Positions 45,528 through 57,571 of a stretch of 64,000 nucleotides of DNA are shown here, one piece after another. A model generated the notes under the pieces. That model was not told the DNA's origin. It ran no database searches and saw nothing but the letters and a program-made list of their open reading frames with translations. The stretch comes from Gliomastix tumulicola (Eukaryota > Ascomycota > Sordariomycetes > Hypocreales > Bionectriaceae). A program made the position numbers and the translations under genes. The number at the start of each line of letters is the position of its first letter. Positions within the stretch are counted from its first letter, which is position 1. The DNA lies in contig BCHX01000002.1 of assembly GCA_001599755.1 (NCBI GenBank), forward strand, positions 3,020,330 to 3,084,329. Direction: 5' to 3'.

Positions 45528-48010
45528 TCATCGTTTCAGCTCCCTAGCGCGGCACGCAGTGCACAGCACAATCGTCCCACCGGGGACTTCCTTGGGGAAG
45601 ATCTGCCCGTCGTCGAATCCGCCCTGGCACTCAGCGCACCGGAAGCAGTGCTCGTGCCACTCATAGCCCAGCGCCTGGATGTACTGCCCGACGACGGCGG
45701 TCCGGCATTTCCTACACTTGGGCGCGCGTCGCTCGGTGCGTTTGGTCTGGCACTTGATGCACCAGGCGTAGCCGTCCTTCTCGATGTGCGTCATGCCCTG
45801 CTCGAAGGGGTCACCGCACTCGGCGCAGAAGAAATGGCCGTAGTGCCAGTGCTGGCCGAGGGCGACGATGTGCTCTCCGAGGATGGGCGTGGTGCAGTGC
45901 TTGCACCGGGGAGCAAAGTGCTCGTGCCAGTCGAGATGGCAGAAGAGGCGAAGACGGTCGTCGCCATCCTCAGCCATGGTCATGCCTGGCATTTCCTCCA
46001 GGACTTCTCCCACCGCACGGCGATGGATCCGGTCGAGACGCTGCTCGCGGACTTGCGGTGGCTCAGGACTGATTTCCATGGCCTCAAGGCTCATGCCACA
46101 GGTGTAGCATGCCAGGCACCGGGGATGGAAACGCTCCGTTGACCCTGCAAGCCCAACGAACCTGCCCTCGATGGGAAGGCCGCACTCATGGCAAAGAGTG
46201 GTCTTCCGGCTCGCGGAACCGGGAGCCGGAGACCAGTGGCTGCGCGGCCGTTGGACACGCACATTCTTTGCGCCTGGTGTGGGCAGCGCTCGCGGCGCCT
46301 TGCCACGGCCATTGTTATCTTCAGGAGTGACGATCACCGGGAGATCGGCAGTGCCAGAAGGTTCATCACCGATAGTGATGGTGGGCACATTGGAAGAGCC
46401 CGAAGGCGAGCCGTCATCAGCTCCTATACTGATGGACGGCACGCTCTGGCCTGCCGTCGACCTAGGCTGCGCCGAATCGACCTCCGCCACAGAGATAGAA
46501 GGGATGTCCATAGCCGGAGGCTGGGGCTTGCTTCTCGAGTGGAGTTCCCGGGGACCTGATGACGCTTCGCGTTGGTCTAGGCTGACATCAGTAGACTCGT
46601 CGGGGGGTGTCCAGTTGGCGTCGAAGCTTACAATGGGCCGTCCAGGGCTGCTGCTGACGGCAGTGGGCTCAGGGAGCCTGGGGCTGCGGTCCTTGAGCCG
46701 CATGCTCGTGGCGTTGCGGATGTCGTCGCTGCGAATTTCCAGGCCGTCCTTCTTGGGAGTCGGGTCCTCTTCGTCCTGGGCAGGGGAGTCGTTGTTGACC
46801 AGATATTGGGCATTGCGAGACTGGGTGGGAGGGTTGCGATAGATCTCGACCTTGTCTACAGACTTGCTGGGTGCGCCGACTGGTTCCTGGGTGGACTGAA
46901 GTGGGATGCGAGCGAGAGGGTTGCGCTCTTTGGTGGCAGGGGCTTCCTTTCGATGGGTGCTCCCATCGTCAGTTGCCGACTCCTGCTCCTCCCAAATCTG
47001 ATCGCCAGAGAATGGACGCTCGACCTCCCCACTGATGTTCCGCTTCATGCTACTCCGACGACGAGCATCCATAGGTCTCGAGCCAACGCTGCCGTAAGGC
47101 TTTGAAGGGCGGTACTGGGAATCACGAGTCGCGACCGAATCCATCGAAGGTCGACTCCTGCGCGAGAGGTCGTCGCTCCCCGACGAACTGCCCGAGACAG
47201 ATCTTGCGCCCGAGTCTCGGGCCAGACCGCTAGCAGCGATGCCTCCTCCGTATTTCCCAGAGCTAGCTGTGCGAGCATGCGCATAGCTGTTCTTGCGAAG
47301 ATGGGGCTTGTATCGGTAGGGAGCGTCCGGATGGGGCTCCTTTGTAGGATGCTGGTGCTGCCACACGAGCTCGGCGGCCTCGTCCAGAGCGGCATCATAG
47401 ATGCGCGTCTCCTCGTCCTGCGCCTCTTTCGGCTGCTTGGCTTCTGCTCGCCTCATATCCAGCTCCTCCATCGCGTCACGCAGGGAGTATGCTTCCTCCT
47501 TCTCCATCCATCGCTGGCCACGTTCAATATACGTAGCGCTGGGAACGACTTGGGATGGCTTTAGAGGTGCCTCTGAGGGACCGATTGGATAGTAGTCGCG
47601 CCCGCGAGCGGTGGACCCGGAATAACGAGAGGAGACACTTCCGCCAGTCACGCTCGGCGTTTGTGAAGCAGGCGCCGTCGGGGGTCGAGTTGAGGCTTCG
47701 GTCGGCGTCTCGGTCGGAGAGGTGTTGACACTGGACCGGCTGGCTGTGGATTGACCCCCCGTGCTGAACCGAGCAGCAGCTGAGCGACTTGTCACGGGGA
47801 GAGGTCTGGCACCGCCGGGGCGGGCCATGCGCGTGGATCGGAGTTCGGAGAGGTAGTTTGCTGCATCACGAGAATGCCGTGTCAGAGATACCAGATGACA
47901 AAAAGGAGAGCTGCTTCATCCGTACCGAATTGATCGTTTGTCATGTACGAGGGCGACGGTGGCGTGACCTTTCGTGACTTGGAGTCACTCGGTTTCCCCA
48001 TGGCCCTCAT
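45528..48010 (-). CDS. PXL1: three-LIM-domain paxillin-like protein
   Basis: Exons 47926-48010 and 45528-47860 encode 805 residues; the join gives TNDQFANYLSELRSTRMARP, a conserved LD-like N-terminal motif. Residues 60-570 are Ser/Thr/Pro-rich and disordered. The C-terminal about 220 residues carry three LIM domains: LIM1 CHECGLPIEG...FHPRCLACYTC with an inserted acidic helix before FCHLDWHEHF, LIM2 CKHCTTPILGEHIVALGQHW...FFCAECG, and LIM3 CRKCRTAVVGQYIQALGYEW...CFRCAEC ending with CTAC. Family: yeast/fission-yeast Pxl1 organises the actomyosin ring and Rho1/calcineurin signalling; filamentous orthologues are little studied. A second ATG at 48001 could also serve as start. The symbol is by domain architecture, so moderately sure. 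Confidence 0.85.
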
Positions 48011-48583
48011 GGTGGATAGAAGACGTGAACGAGCTTGGCACGGTAAAGATGAATACGCAGGCTCAGTGAGAATCAAGCTTCTCGAATGAAGACGTTGGGG
48101 GAAGCTGTAGGAAGCAAGAGGGCTAGGTAAGAATAACAATCATGAAGGGTCGTGAACAGAGGTGGTCTGGTGGAAATACAAACGGGCCTCTTATTGGGAC
48201 CTTTTTAGTCATTACAGCAATTAAAGAGTAAACCGATTCCGGTGCCTGACCTGAAAGGTATTGTGGTTGGCCCGGCAACGACAGCACCCCACCTGCAGGC
48301 CACCCTATCAGCGCTTAGGTACTTTTCTCGGCGCTCGTGACTCGTACACTGCGAAAATCTAATAGTGCCTGCAGAATGGATTAGCTGGGCAGATCCAGCG
48401 AGGGCGCCAAGAGAGGACCTACAAGAAGTGACGGGGTACATCCGGAGCGTGCATCCGCATGTACCGTCGCCTCCCTTCCCTTCCCGATCTCTTTGCTGGC
48501 GATGCATGACAGCGCATGGCTTGGATGCATTTTGATGATACCTTCCTTGCTTCCGCCCATTGCGTCTCTCCATGCGGTCTGGG
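48011..48583. other. intergenic between COX19 and the LIM gene
   Basis: Both neighbours are on the minus strand. It contains the LIM gene promoter and COX19 3' flank. No coding or RNA feature recognised. Confidence 0.5.
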
Positions 48584-49145
48584 TCATGAACTTGTTGACT
48601 CAGACTTGGGCTCGGACTGAGCTGAAGGCTCGGCGAACCCTAGATTCTTGAAATCATCCCTCGCCATCAAGTTCCTTTTAGGGTGGTGGTCCCAATGTGT
48701 CAGTGGAATGATATTCAATCAAAATCGCATCGAATGTCTTGGGTCTTGCCGAGCTTGACTTACCTGTCCATCCTGCAAGCGAGGTATGACTTGGCCAATC
48801 CACGACACTCGTCCTCATTGATTCCACGGACCTTCTTCATGCATGCCAGGTAGGTCCTCATGACATGCCTGCACTCCCCTGTTCGATGCAGACACACCTG
48901 TTAGCAGATGCGACAGGATACGTATGCACATGCATGACAGACATGCTGCCAGCCTGGGTGATACTCGGGAGCAGGGAGGACTCACCTTCATGGTCGAGTG
49001 GGAAACTTCCACGTTGAGGTCTGTCATGAAGCTCAGCATTGACCGGCACAGATACAATCTCGTGTAGAAGGGACCATCGCTGTGAGCATACTTACGGCGT
49101 AGGCTTGGTCAGAGGCAGCGACCCGGGGCTTCCAATGGAACTCAT
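48584..49145 (-). CDS. COX19: cytochrome c oxidase assembly protein Cox19
   Basis: Four short exons (49096-49145, 48986-49020, 48764-48878, 48584-48674) join in frame to 96 residues: MSSIGSPGSLPLTKPTPPQR, GSFPLDHEGECRHVMRTYLA, CMKKVRGINEDECRGLAKSY, LACRMDRNLMARDDFKNLGF and an acidic/Ser tail. The twin CX9C motifs (CRHVMRTYLAC and CRGLAKSYLAC) and RNLMA.DDFKNLGF are diagnostic of Cox19. Family: soluble intermembrane-space protein oxidised by Mia40, working with Cox11 in copper delivery and redox control for cytochrome oxidase. Every join uses good GT-AG signals (GTAAGT, GTGAGT, GTAAGT). No single exon exceeds 115 nt, so the gene is easily missed. It is head-to-head with DNM1. Confidence 0.93.
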
Positions 49146-49713
49146 GTCGTCTAGAGCTCTCTCTAAGAGAAATGAGGAGCGATTGCGCAATTAAAGCAAT
49201 GAGATGCGGACGGGACTAGAGAGAAGGCTAAGATCATGGCATGATCTGGTGAAATGGATGGCAATGCTGAATCTTCGAGGATGACTTCCACTCAGTGCCT
49301 CAGGTGTGGCCCCACAATGAGAGATGTGGCTTGGCCTCCTGTGGCTGTGCATGATCGGCTAGTACACAGTACCTGCTGCCCCGTTGCCAAGGTGCCTGCA
49401 CGATGAGGTATCAGTAACCGAGATGATCCATCAGCGTGGGAGGGAAACCTCCGTCAACCGTTACCCACTTGACGCCTGCTCCATCTTCTGGCTGTTGTAA
49501 AAACACTTGCTTCTGCATGAATCAAATCCAAAGAACGCGCTCAGGAGCCTGCAAGAGGTCGTGTCTGCTCTTCTCGAACCTGGCCTCACGTCGCCCCTGC
49601 TATAGAATCCTGGAGACTTCGCGTTTCCCTATATTTTCCTGCCTGTCCTTGCTCCTAGACTCGGTTTTGTTGTCGTCGCAGTAGGGGTTCCTCCTCTACC
49701 CGCAATCATCGTC
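49146..49713. promoter_or_regulatory. divergent COX19/DNM1 upstream region
   Basis: These 568 bp separate two divergent genes for mitochondrial proteins. It has mixed composition with no coding potential and no recognised motif. Confidence 0.5.
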
Positions 49714-52281
49714 ATGGCTGCCCTGGGCGAGGATCTCCTTGCTACCGTCAACAAGTTGCAGGACTTGGTCTTCAACACGATCGGCAATGACTCCCTGGAC
49801 TTGCCCCAGATTGTGAGAGCTTCCTGTTGCGTTATCGAGATGCAGATGATGTTTTGCTGACCCCCTGTACTAGGTGGTTGTTGGATCACAGTCGGCTGGC
49901 AAGTCGTCCGTCCTGGAGAACATCGTCGGCCGAGATTTCCTGCCCCGAGGAAGCGGCATCTGCACCAGGCGACCCTTGATCCTGCAGCTCATCAACGTGC
50001 CCGAAGATGAGGATGCGCCCGATCCGCTGCTCGACCCGTACCGATCCTCAGCTGCTGCTCGACGCTCCGAATGGGCTGAGTTCCATCATATCCCGAGCAG
50101 GAGGTTCACTGATTTTTCCGACGTCAAGAGAGAGATCGAGAACGAGACGTCGAGGGTCGCCGGAACCAACAAGGGCATCAACCGTCAGCCTATCAACCTC
50201 AAGATCTACTCTCCTCATGTCCTCAACTTGACACTTGTCGATTTGCCTGGCTTGACTAAGGTATGCGCTGATCGTCCTTGGACACTTTTTAACCTTGAAC
50301 TAATCGACATATTTCTTTCCAGGTGCCCATCGGTGATCAGCCGTCCGATATCGAGAAACAGACTCGAAATCTCATCTCTGAGTACATTGCGAAGCCGAAC
50401 AGTATTATCCTCGCCGTATCCCCTGCCAACGTCGATCTGGTCAACTCGGAAGCCCTGAAACTCGCCCGCCATGTCGATGCGCTCGGTCGACGAACCATTG
50501 GTGTCTTGACAAAGGTCGATCTGATGGACCACGGCACCAACGCGCTCGATATTCTCTCAGGCCGCGTCTACCCGCTGAAGCTGGGATTCATCGGCGTCGT
50601 CAATCGCTCCCAGCAAGACATCCAGGGTAATAAGCCGATGGAAGAGGCTCTCAAGGCCGAAGCCGATTTCTTCAAGCACCACCCGGCCTACCGGAACATT
50701 GCCAACCGCTGCGGCACACATTTCCTCGCCAGAACCCTCAATACCACTCTCATGGGCCACATCCGCGAGCGCCTCCCCGATATCAAGGCTCGCCTGAATA
50801 CCCTGATGGGCCAGACGCAGCAGGAGCTCGCCAGCTACGGAGACATGCACTTCAGCGGAAAGGAGCATCGTGGATCTCTCATCCTTCAGCTCATGACCCG
50901 ATTCGCTACATCCTTCATCTCATCGATCGACGGTACCTCTTCCGAAATATCCACCAAGGAACTCTGTGGTGGTGCCAGGATATACTATATTTTCAACTCC
51001 GTCTTTGGCAGCTCTCTCGAATCGGTTGACCCAACATCCAACCTCTCGGCCCTCGATATCCGGACAGCCATCCGAAACTCCACTGGTCCTCGGCCAAGCT
51101 TGTTTGTTCCCGAAATGGCCTTTGACCTCCTCGTTAAGCCCCAGATCAAGCTTCTCGAGATCCCCAGCCAGCGATGCGTGGAACTAGTGTACGAGGAGCT
51201 TATCAAGATCTGCCACACATGCGGCTCTACGGAGCTGTCCCGGTTCCCGAGGTTACAGGGCAAGCTCATTGAGACCGTCTCTGATCTTCTCAGAGAACGA
51301 CTTGGTCCCACGTCCGGCTACGTCGAGTCCCTCATCTCCATCCAGCGCGCCTACATCAACACCAACCACCCTAACTTCCTCGGCGCTGCGGCAGCGATGA
51401 ACAACGTTGTCAGTGCCAAGCAGGAGCGCGAGAGGAAACGACTGATCCAGGACGAGCGCGAGAGGCGGGAGAAGCGGCGTCTTAAGGAGCTGGGACCAAA
51501 CGGTATAGACGGTGGCGAGGACGATGCGGAGACAGTCTCGGGAGAGACACATCACGGGCGGAAGCAGATCACGAAGCCGCCGCGAAGCCTGTCACCCTCA
51601 GTACGGGAGAACGGGCCAGTCAGTCTCAGTGCCGCATTGAACGGTGCTCGTGCCACCTCGCCGTCTAGGTTCAACGGTCAGGGTGTGGGCAATGCTAGGG
51701 ATTCATTCCTGAACTACTTCTTTGGCAAAGACGGTCTCACGGCTATGAGCCACTCACCGACCCCGAGCCACGGACACAGACAGATCAGCCAGTCATCTGA
51801 TCCCAGCATTCCTGCAAGCATCCGCAGGGAGGATAACTTGGCCCTGCGACCAGGCTCATCTCGCGAGGATGACTTTGATCACAGGCAAGCCAAGGGCCTC
51901 GCCGCTCACTTCGTAAGTTCCAACCCGCCCACGTTCAGCCGTACTCCAGACCACTAACAGAATCTCCAGGGCGAGTCGAATGAGCCCGCGCTCACCGACC
52001 GCGAGGCACTCGAGACTGAGCTCATCAGGGCCCTCATCTCCTCGTACTTCAATATCGTCCGCGAGTCCATCGCAGACCAGGTCCCCAAGGCCATCATGCA
52101 CCTCCTCGTCAACCACTGCAAGGACGTCGTGCAGAACCGCCTCGTCACGGAGCTCTACAAGGAAACCCTCTTCGAGGAGCTCCTGTACGAAGACGACGGC
52201 GTTAAGAAGGACCGTGAGAAGTGTGAGAGGCTCCTCGACACGTACAGGGAGGCGGCTAAGATCATCGGCGAGGTCGTTTAG
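49714..52281 (+). CDS. DNM1: dynamin-related GTPase Dnm1 (mitochondrial/peroxisomal fission)
   Basis: Exons 49714-49812, 49874-50260, 50323-51912 and 51970-52281 encode 795 residues. The GTPase domain has G1 GSQSAGKSS (37-45), G2 region TRRP, G3 DLPG and G4 TKVD. The middle/stalk domain includes SLISIQRAYINTNHPNFLGA. A basic, Ser/Pro-rich insert B (about 570-690) replaces a PH domain, followed by FLNYFFGKDG. The GTPase effector domain is at the end (ETELIRALISSYFNIVRESI, YKETLFEELLYEDD). The start MAALGEDLLATVNKLQDLVF is the Dnm1 signature. Family: recruited by Fis1/Mdv1-type adaptors, it oligomerises around mitochondria and peroxisomes and divides them. The 5' half has three short introns, the first close to the G1 loop. 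Confidence 0.96.
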
Positions 52282-52913
52282 AGCCGAGTTGGAAAGAAAG
52301 CTTCATAGAGGATAGAGGAGCTACTACAGTGGTGCTTCCAGGATTCCTTCGGCATACCAGGAAAAAAATTACGTCGATTGTTCACATTTGATGGTAAGGG
52401 AGAACGGTGGGCGGCAATGGCCAGAAAGAGAGGGTTCGCAGGTTTCCCGCTGGCCCAGGTTCTGGAAATATCGGAAGCACATAACCGGGGATATTCTTCT
52501 TTCTTGTTGTGGTTCTCATGTACTATTCTTTTTCCCTGGTCAAATTCCCCTTCTTACCTGTACAATCAATCACCCAATACAAGGCATGATATCTCAACAA
52601 CATAGAACACCAAGAATGGCGTCAGCTCTGTGATAGGTTGTTAACCGACATCTATGTAACATCATTCTCGGGAACTTTACAAGACAGGAAGGAGTTCATG
52701 GAGTGGGATAGGCTGCTATTCATCGTACGAACCCGACCATGTATCAACGGCAAAGTATAACCAAAATCTGTGCGTCCAAATATCCAACACGACAAGAGCC
52801 ACACTGCATTGCTCATTCTTCTTCATCCAACGTCATCATCGTCATGGTTCCAGCATTACTCATATTATACACGCCCTCCCTTTTCCCTTGCCTTATTTCG
52901 TTTTCGCCTCTGC
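52282..52913. other. intergenic between convergent genes
   Basis: No gene seen in 632 bp between DNM1 and the Zn2Cys6 factor stops. AT-rich in parts, as expected for 3' UTRs and terminators. Confidence 0.6.
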
Positions 52914-55635
52914 TCAGTGCTGCATGTTGTTGTTATTGTTGTTGTTATGGCTCGACTGATCCGAGTTCCCCTCGCCCGCTCCGTAGATCTGGAAGCTCTG
53001 GTCCGCGCCCCAGTTCGTCATCTGGGCAAAGTTTTCCAAAGTCCCCTGAGAACACTGTTAGAATATAGACCTCATCATATGGTACTCGTAGAAAGCTTAC
53101 CCAGTCAAAGTTGGTCGTCAGGTCAGGGGCGATGTTGCCCCCCTCGGCGCCAGTTCCAAACATGGAGAAGGGAGATGCCGCTCCCATGGCAGAGAAGGCC
53201 TCAGGGTTGAGACCTGCATTAGCGGATGGGGACAGGCCAAAGTCCATGCCCATGAAGGCGTTGTTGTCTGCAAACGGATTGACACCATTCGCAGCGTTGA
53301 AGTCGCCCATCCCGCCAGACGGCGATGCAAAGTTCTGCATGGGTCCGGGAGTCTGGCCCAAGCCCAGATTGCTGGCAAGCATTGACATGGACGGGTCGAT
53401 CGGGGGTACCTCGGCCTTGTCGCAATCGGGCGACTCGATCTTCTGCAGCATGATTTCGATGACCGTTGATGCCTTGAAGGCCTCCACTGACGTGTCCGCC
53501 AGGCCCTTCCAGATGCCTTTCGCCTCTTTCAGCGCCCCAATCATCCTGTTTCTCTGCTCCGTACTCCATAGGAAGTCGCCCTCACCGTCCTGGCTGGCTC
53601 CCGACTGCTTCGCGAGGTTGTCGTAGTGAAGATCGATGATCACAAGCATGGCTGGCAGAGTGAAGTCGTTGGTGGCGACCGACTTGATGTACCAGCCAAC
53701 CGACCGCATCCTGCCATCTGGTTGCGACTCGTGGTTGAGGACTGACAAGTGATCCAATGCTCGGAGCGAAGCCTCGATGGCACTCCTCCGAGAATGAGCA
53801 TATCTCGCGTTATTCCTTGCACGCGGCAAGTACTTTCGGTGCAGCAGGCAGATGATTTTTTGACATAGGATATCAATGTTGAAGCGGGCGATGATCAAGG
53901 TCACAGGCTCCTGGCTCCCCTCGAGCGATCCCAGCTTGAGGTGAGGCGGAAGTTCCTGCATGATCTGCCGCAGCTTGGCGTCGAAACGAATAATCTCATC
54001 GTACGACACGTGTCTTCCGATCTCGGTCGTTGCTTGCAAAATGTTGCCCAGCTCGTTGCAGAGCTTGGACTTGGCAATCATGTAGGAGATCGGGGTTGGT
54101 TCCGAGAGCGGTCTTGACGGCGGCAGCTCCTTAGATCCAGGATGAAACTCGTCGTCGAAAATGTTGTTCGGGAGCTGCGTATCGCAGTCGTGCTCGAAGA
54201 TCATGCTCGGCAGGGAGACTTGGTGGGAGAAGATGATGTCAGACATTCTGACAAGAGCCCATGTTCTCCGCCTCATCTCAGCCTGGAACGGCGTGATGGA
54301 CGGGAACCACTTCGCATCTCGGTGGTATCCCATGCGGAAGGCAATACGGGTGATGAGCGAGCCGATCATCCAGAGGCCGAGGTCTGCATCCCACCGAGAG
54401 GAATACTCGCCAAAGACATACAGGATCATCGTCTCAACCGTGTACTCGACTGGTTTCGTATAGTCTGCCTTCATCAGACACTGGACAGTCCGGAGGCGGA
54501 AGTCCGCCGACATCTCCAGAGTCCTGCCTTTCCACTCCGGAGGCTCGTCCCCAACTTTGTGGTAGCTCTGCATTGCGAGGGTCAAGATGGCATACAACAA
54601 GGCCAGCCACATGACCGGGGTCTTGGACGGATCTTGCCAGTGCGTTCGGAGCTGCTGCTGGAACGTTGGACCGTGTATGATGTTGACAGCATTGTCCATC
54701 GAGTTGAAGTAGCGACTGCAGAGGGTGAGGACGCTTGATCTCGGCGGCAATGCTTCTCGCAGTTCTGCCTCCGAGGCAGGGATGGCGCCGAGCAGCAGGG
54801 TCGGCCCTTCACGGGCTGCGACGGGTTTTGAAGACCGGACTCGTTCGTAGCTGGTCTCGAGCTCCTTCTTGTGCGAGGCGAAGTAGTTCTTGACCTCGGA
54901 GATGTCTGCGAGCAGAGTATGCCAGTGCTGCTGGCCGATGTACATTGACTTGCCCTTGTCGGTGTCGACTTTCAGCACGCCCAGCGAGGTAGCGAGTCCA
55001 TCTTCGATATCGCTGTCGTCTTCGTCAACCATGGTTGGCTCTTCGCGGTCCATCTTACCCGAGCCACTGTCTGTGATGGACTGAGATGCCGATTGCACGG
55101 CACCGGCAGCTGCGGCTGTGTTGGCGTCGATGTTACCGCCGTTGTGCATCAGAGAGAGGACGAGGCCCTCGAGGCGGTCGATTCGGTTCTGCATGTCATC
55201 AGGGCTGGATACGCCCTGGCTGGAGCTCTTCTTGCGGCTGGCAGGACTCGCATAAGAGCATGACGAAGTGTCCTGTCCTTCGCGCTTGGTGCAATTACTG
55301 CAGGGATGATTCCTATCGCACTTTCTGCATTGGATTGTAATTAGTAAGTGAGTGAGGCCTCGGGTCGGCCATGACGGGATGTGTGTAGGTCACTCACAAT
55401 CTATTCCATTGGAAAAGAGAGAGGGGCCCATGGTTAGCAAACGATTCAACCACAATATAACAGGAGCCACCACGAGGGCAACGATCAGGGGAGGCAGCGG
55501 CTTTATTGCGTACTTTCTGGTTCTGCAAGGGTAGCAGCTCAGAGGGACTCTGTTCCTCTTGCGGACAACGCGGTACTGCTCCTCGGGCGAGCGCCCGCCG
55601 GCAGAGGAGTTTGTCGATGGTGGCGTGGGCGTCAT
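52914..55635 (-). CDS. Zn2Cys6 fungal-specific transcription factor with a 3-nt microexon
   Basis: Exons 55514-55635, 55398-55400 (ATT only), 53101-55324 and 52914-53045 give 826 residues. The Zn2Cys6 cluster spans residues 34-64 (CYPCRTRKLKCDRNHPCSNC plus a later Cys), followed by a coiled-coil linker (MQNRIDRLEGLVLSLMHNGG). The fungal-specific TF domain covers about 230-560 (YFNSMDNAVNIIHGPTFQQQ, VMWLALLYAILTLAMQSYHK, RIAFRMGYHRDAKWFPSITP, EMRRRTWALVRMSDIIFSHQ). The C-terminus is Asn/Gln/Gly-rich. Without the 3-nt exon the second and third cysteines would be five residues apart instead of the canonical six (RTRKKC versus RTRKLKC). Targets unknown. A long upstream region suggests complex regulation. 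Confidence 0.87.
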
Positions 55636-57571
55636 GATGATGGAGGACGAACTAGTGAGGATGCAAGAAAGGAGTACTCTGAGGGGCGCGTCAGGATGGG
55701 GATTACTTCAATAGCAAGCAGGGCAAGTAATCCCTAGTAGAGGTGGGGGGGAGGTGAGATGCTCACAGTGATATCGGCTTCTCAAGATGCCTGACCGAGG
55801 TCCAATGCCCGTCAGATGAGATGAGAGACGCAGCCTGAGGCCTCCCGGTCTTCCAGCCGCCGTGAGAGCGCGTTAAGCGATGGGCCCGGTTGGGCGGTTG
55901 AGAAGAGAGATTGATGGACGACGAATGACCTGAGCTATGCTGAGCTGAGGTGAGCTGTCGCCTCAATTGCTGTCCGGATCCGTCTAGCAGTCTGGTCTCG
56001 TCGAGGGACAGCGATATGCCGGCTTACTTTGCGTCGGCACGATTCCTGGAGACGCTTGGTCAATGTGCGAAAATATCAAAAGAAAAGAAAAGAAGGAAAA
56101 AAAGGCAAGAACATGTCAGGTGAGGAGGCGAAAAGAGCCCGGCACTGAGAGGCAGTTCGGTCTTGATGGAATGGAGAATGGAGACGGAGACGCAGAGAGA
56201 GTGGGATGGAAGCAGCGGCTTATCGCAGATTCACTGGGTCGAGTACCTGTACTTGGTGTCTACAGCGCCTGAAGCCCGCTGAAGCCCGCTCAAGCCCGCT
56301 CAAGAAATGCTCAACTCACTGTGACTGTCTCTCGGGTAGGGCGCTAATGGCTGCACGGACGGAGGAAGGAGCCAGTCGCAGCAGCGCTTTCCGTTCGAAA
56401 AGGGCAATTATTAATCAACGGAGGGGGTGAGGAGGCAGTTGTGAGGGGAAGTCAGTGACGATGTCAACTCGTCCCAGCGCAGCCAGCGACAACTCTGCTA
56501 CCACGCTCAGCGGTGGCGACAGAAGGCAAAGGGGCGATGAGAGGCAGGGAGGAGGAAGCAGACACCAGACGACGACAGGACTTGTAGGCTGCCGTTCGGA
56601 TGACGGACTTTCCCAGAGAGAGAGAGGGGACGAAATTTCAGAGCTTCGGGGTTAACGGAGCAAGAAGCGCTGGATATCCATGGATGACTGGACTTGCGGG
56701 CGATGGTACCGGTACCTCTACTAGGTTAAGTCTAAAACAATCATGGACGGCTCCCTCGTGGGCATGGCCTGGGCTAAGCACGAGTTGTCAGGACGTCGTC
56801 ATGGACGTCAGCCTTGAGAGACGGCCTGCTACCCCCGATGGGAAAGCTTCGAGCCATCGCCGACAGAGGCACGACACGTTTACCAGGGCATCGGCCCCGG
56901 GGAATGCGAGCAGGACCCTAGTCATGTAGGTTTGTGGGAGCACCCCCCTCCTCAACTCACCGCCCGCAGACCCCTTTGGGCATAGCAGCATATCGGGCAT
57001 TGGGCGCCAGGAGTTAGTTTGGCTGCTCCCTAGGACCCTAGCCTTTAAAGGTGTGACTCACAAGCCAATGCACGTTCTGCAGGAAAGTTCCAGATCATAT
57101 AGACTTGGCCAGGGCAGGGCCATACACCGGTAAAGATCTGCTTGCTCCGCATGAAATTATCGCAACTTCTCTTTGGAGTACCTCGTAAACCTTCCTGTAG
57201 ATGAGCCCCTGGGGTTCACCTCCTGACGCTATTGTGCGGTGACCCGTCGAAAGATATCATCGTATGCTCGAATGTCTCCTTTCAGACCATCGGGCGTCGG
57301 GGAATACTGGCCTTCCTCACGCCTCTGCGCAGTCGTTTTTTGCCATCCATGCTCCGAACCCCCCTTCCCAGGGATGCTTCCCTTCCTTGACAGGGTTTCC
57401 CCTCAGCCACGATCCGCGTCATCTGCAGCCAACCGGCTGCAACCCTTAATAGTCCCTAGTCAGATATTTCAGACGACGGGTGCAATCGTAAACATCAAGC
57501 TGCTTTTGGCAATCATCAAAAATTGTCGGGACCCTAGAATCCTGACGGTCCATCCATCCCATTCAAGTTCT
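55636..57571. other. 1.9-kb intergenic region, no gene seen
   Basis: This is the upstream region of the Zn2Cys6 gene and 3' flank of GRX4. It includes three near-identical tandem decamers (GAAGCCCGCT-like) at 56271-56300 and purine-rich stretches. Open frames of up to about 110 codons lack motifs. It is probably a long regulatory leader, as common for such factors. Confidence 0.5.
56271..56300. repeat. three tandem GAAGCCCGCT decamers
   Basis: Two GAAGCCCGCT units are followed by CAAGCCCGCT, and a partial fourth (CAAG) follows. They lie about 640 bp upstream of the Zn2Cys6 start codon. They could be binding sites or a simple slippage repeat. Confidence 0.7.

Noticed and set aside
56271..56300. 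Short direct repeats as a CRISPR-like array
   Set aside because: Units are contiguous decamers without spacers and the genome is fungal; simple tandem repeat.
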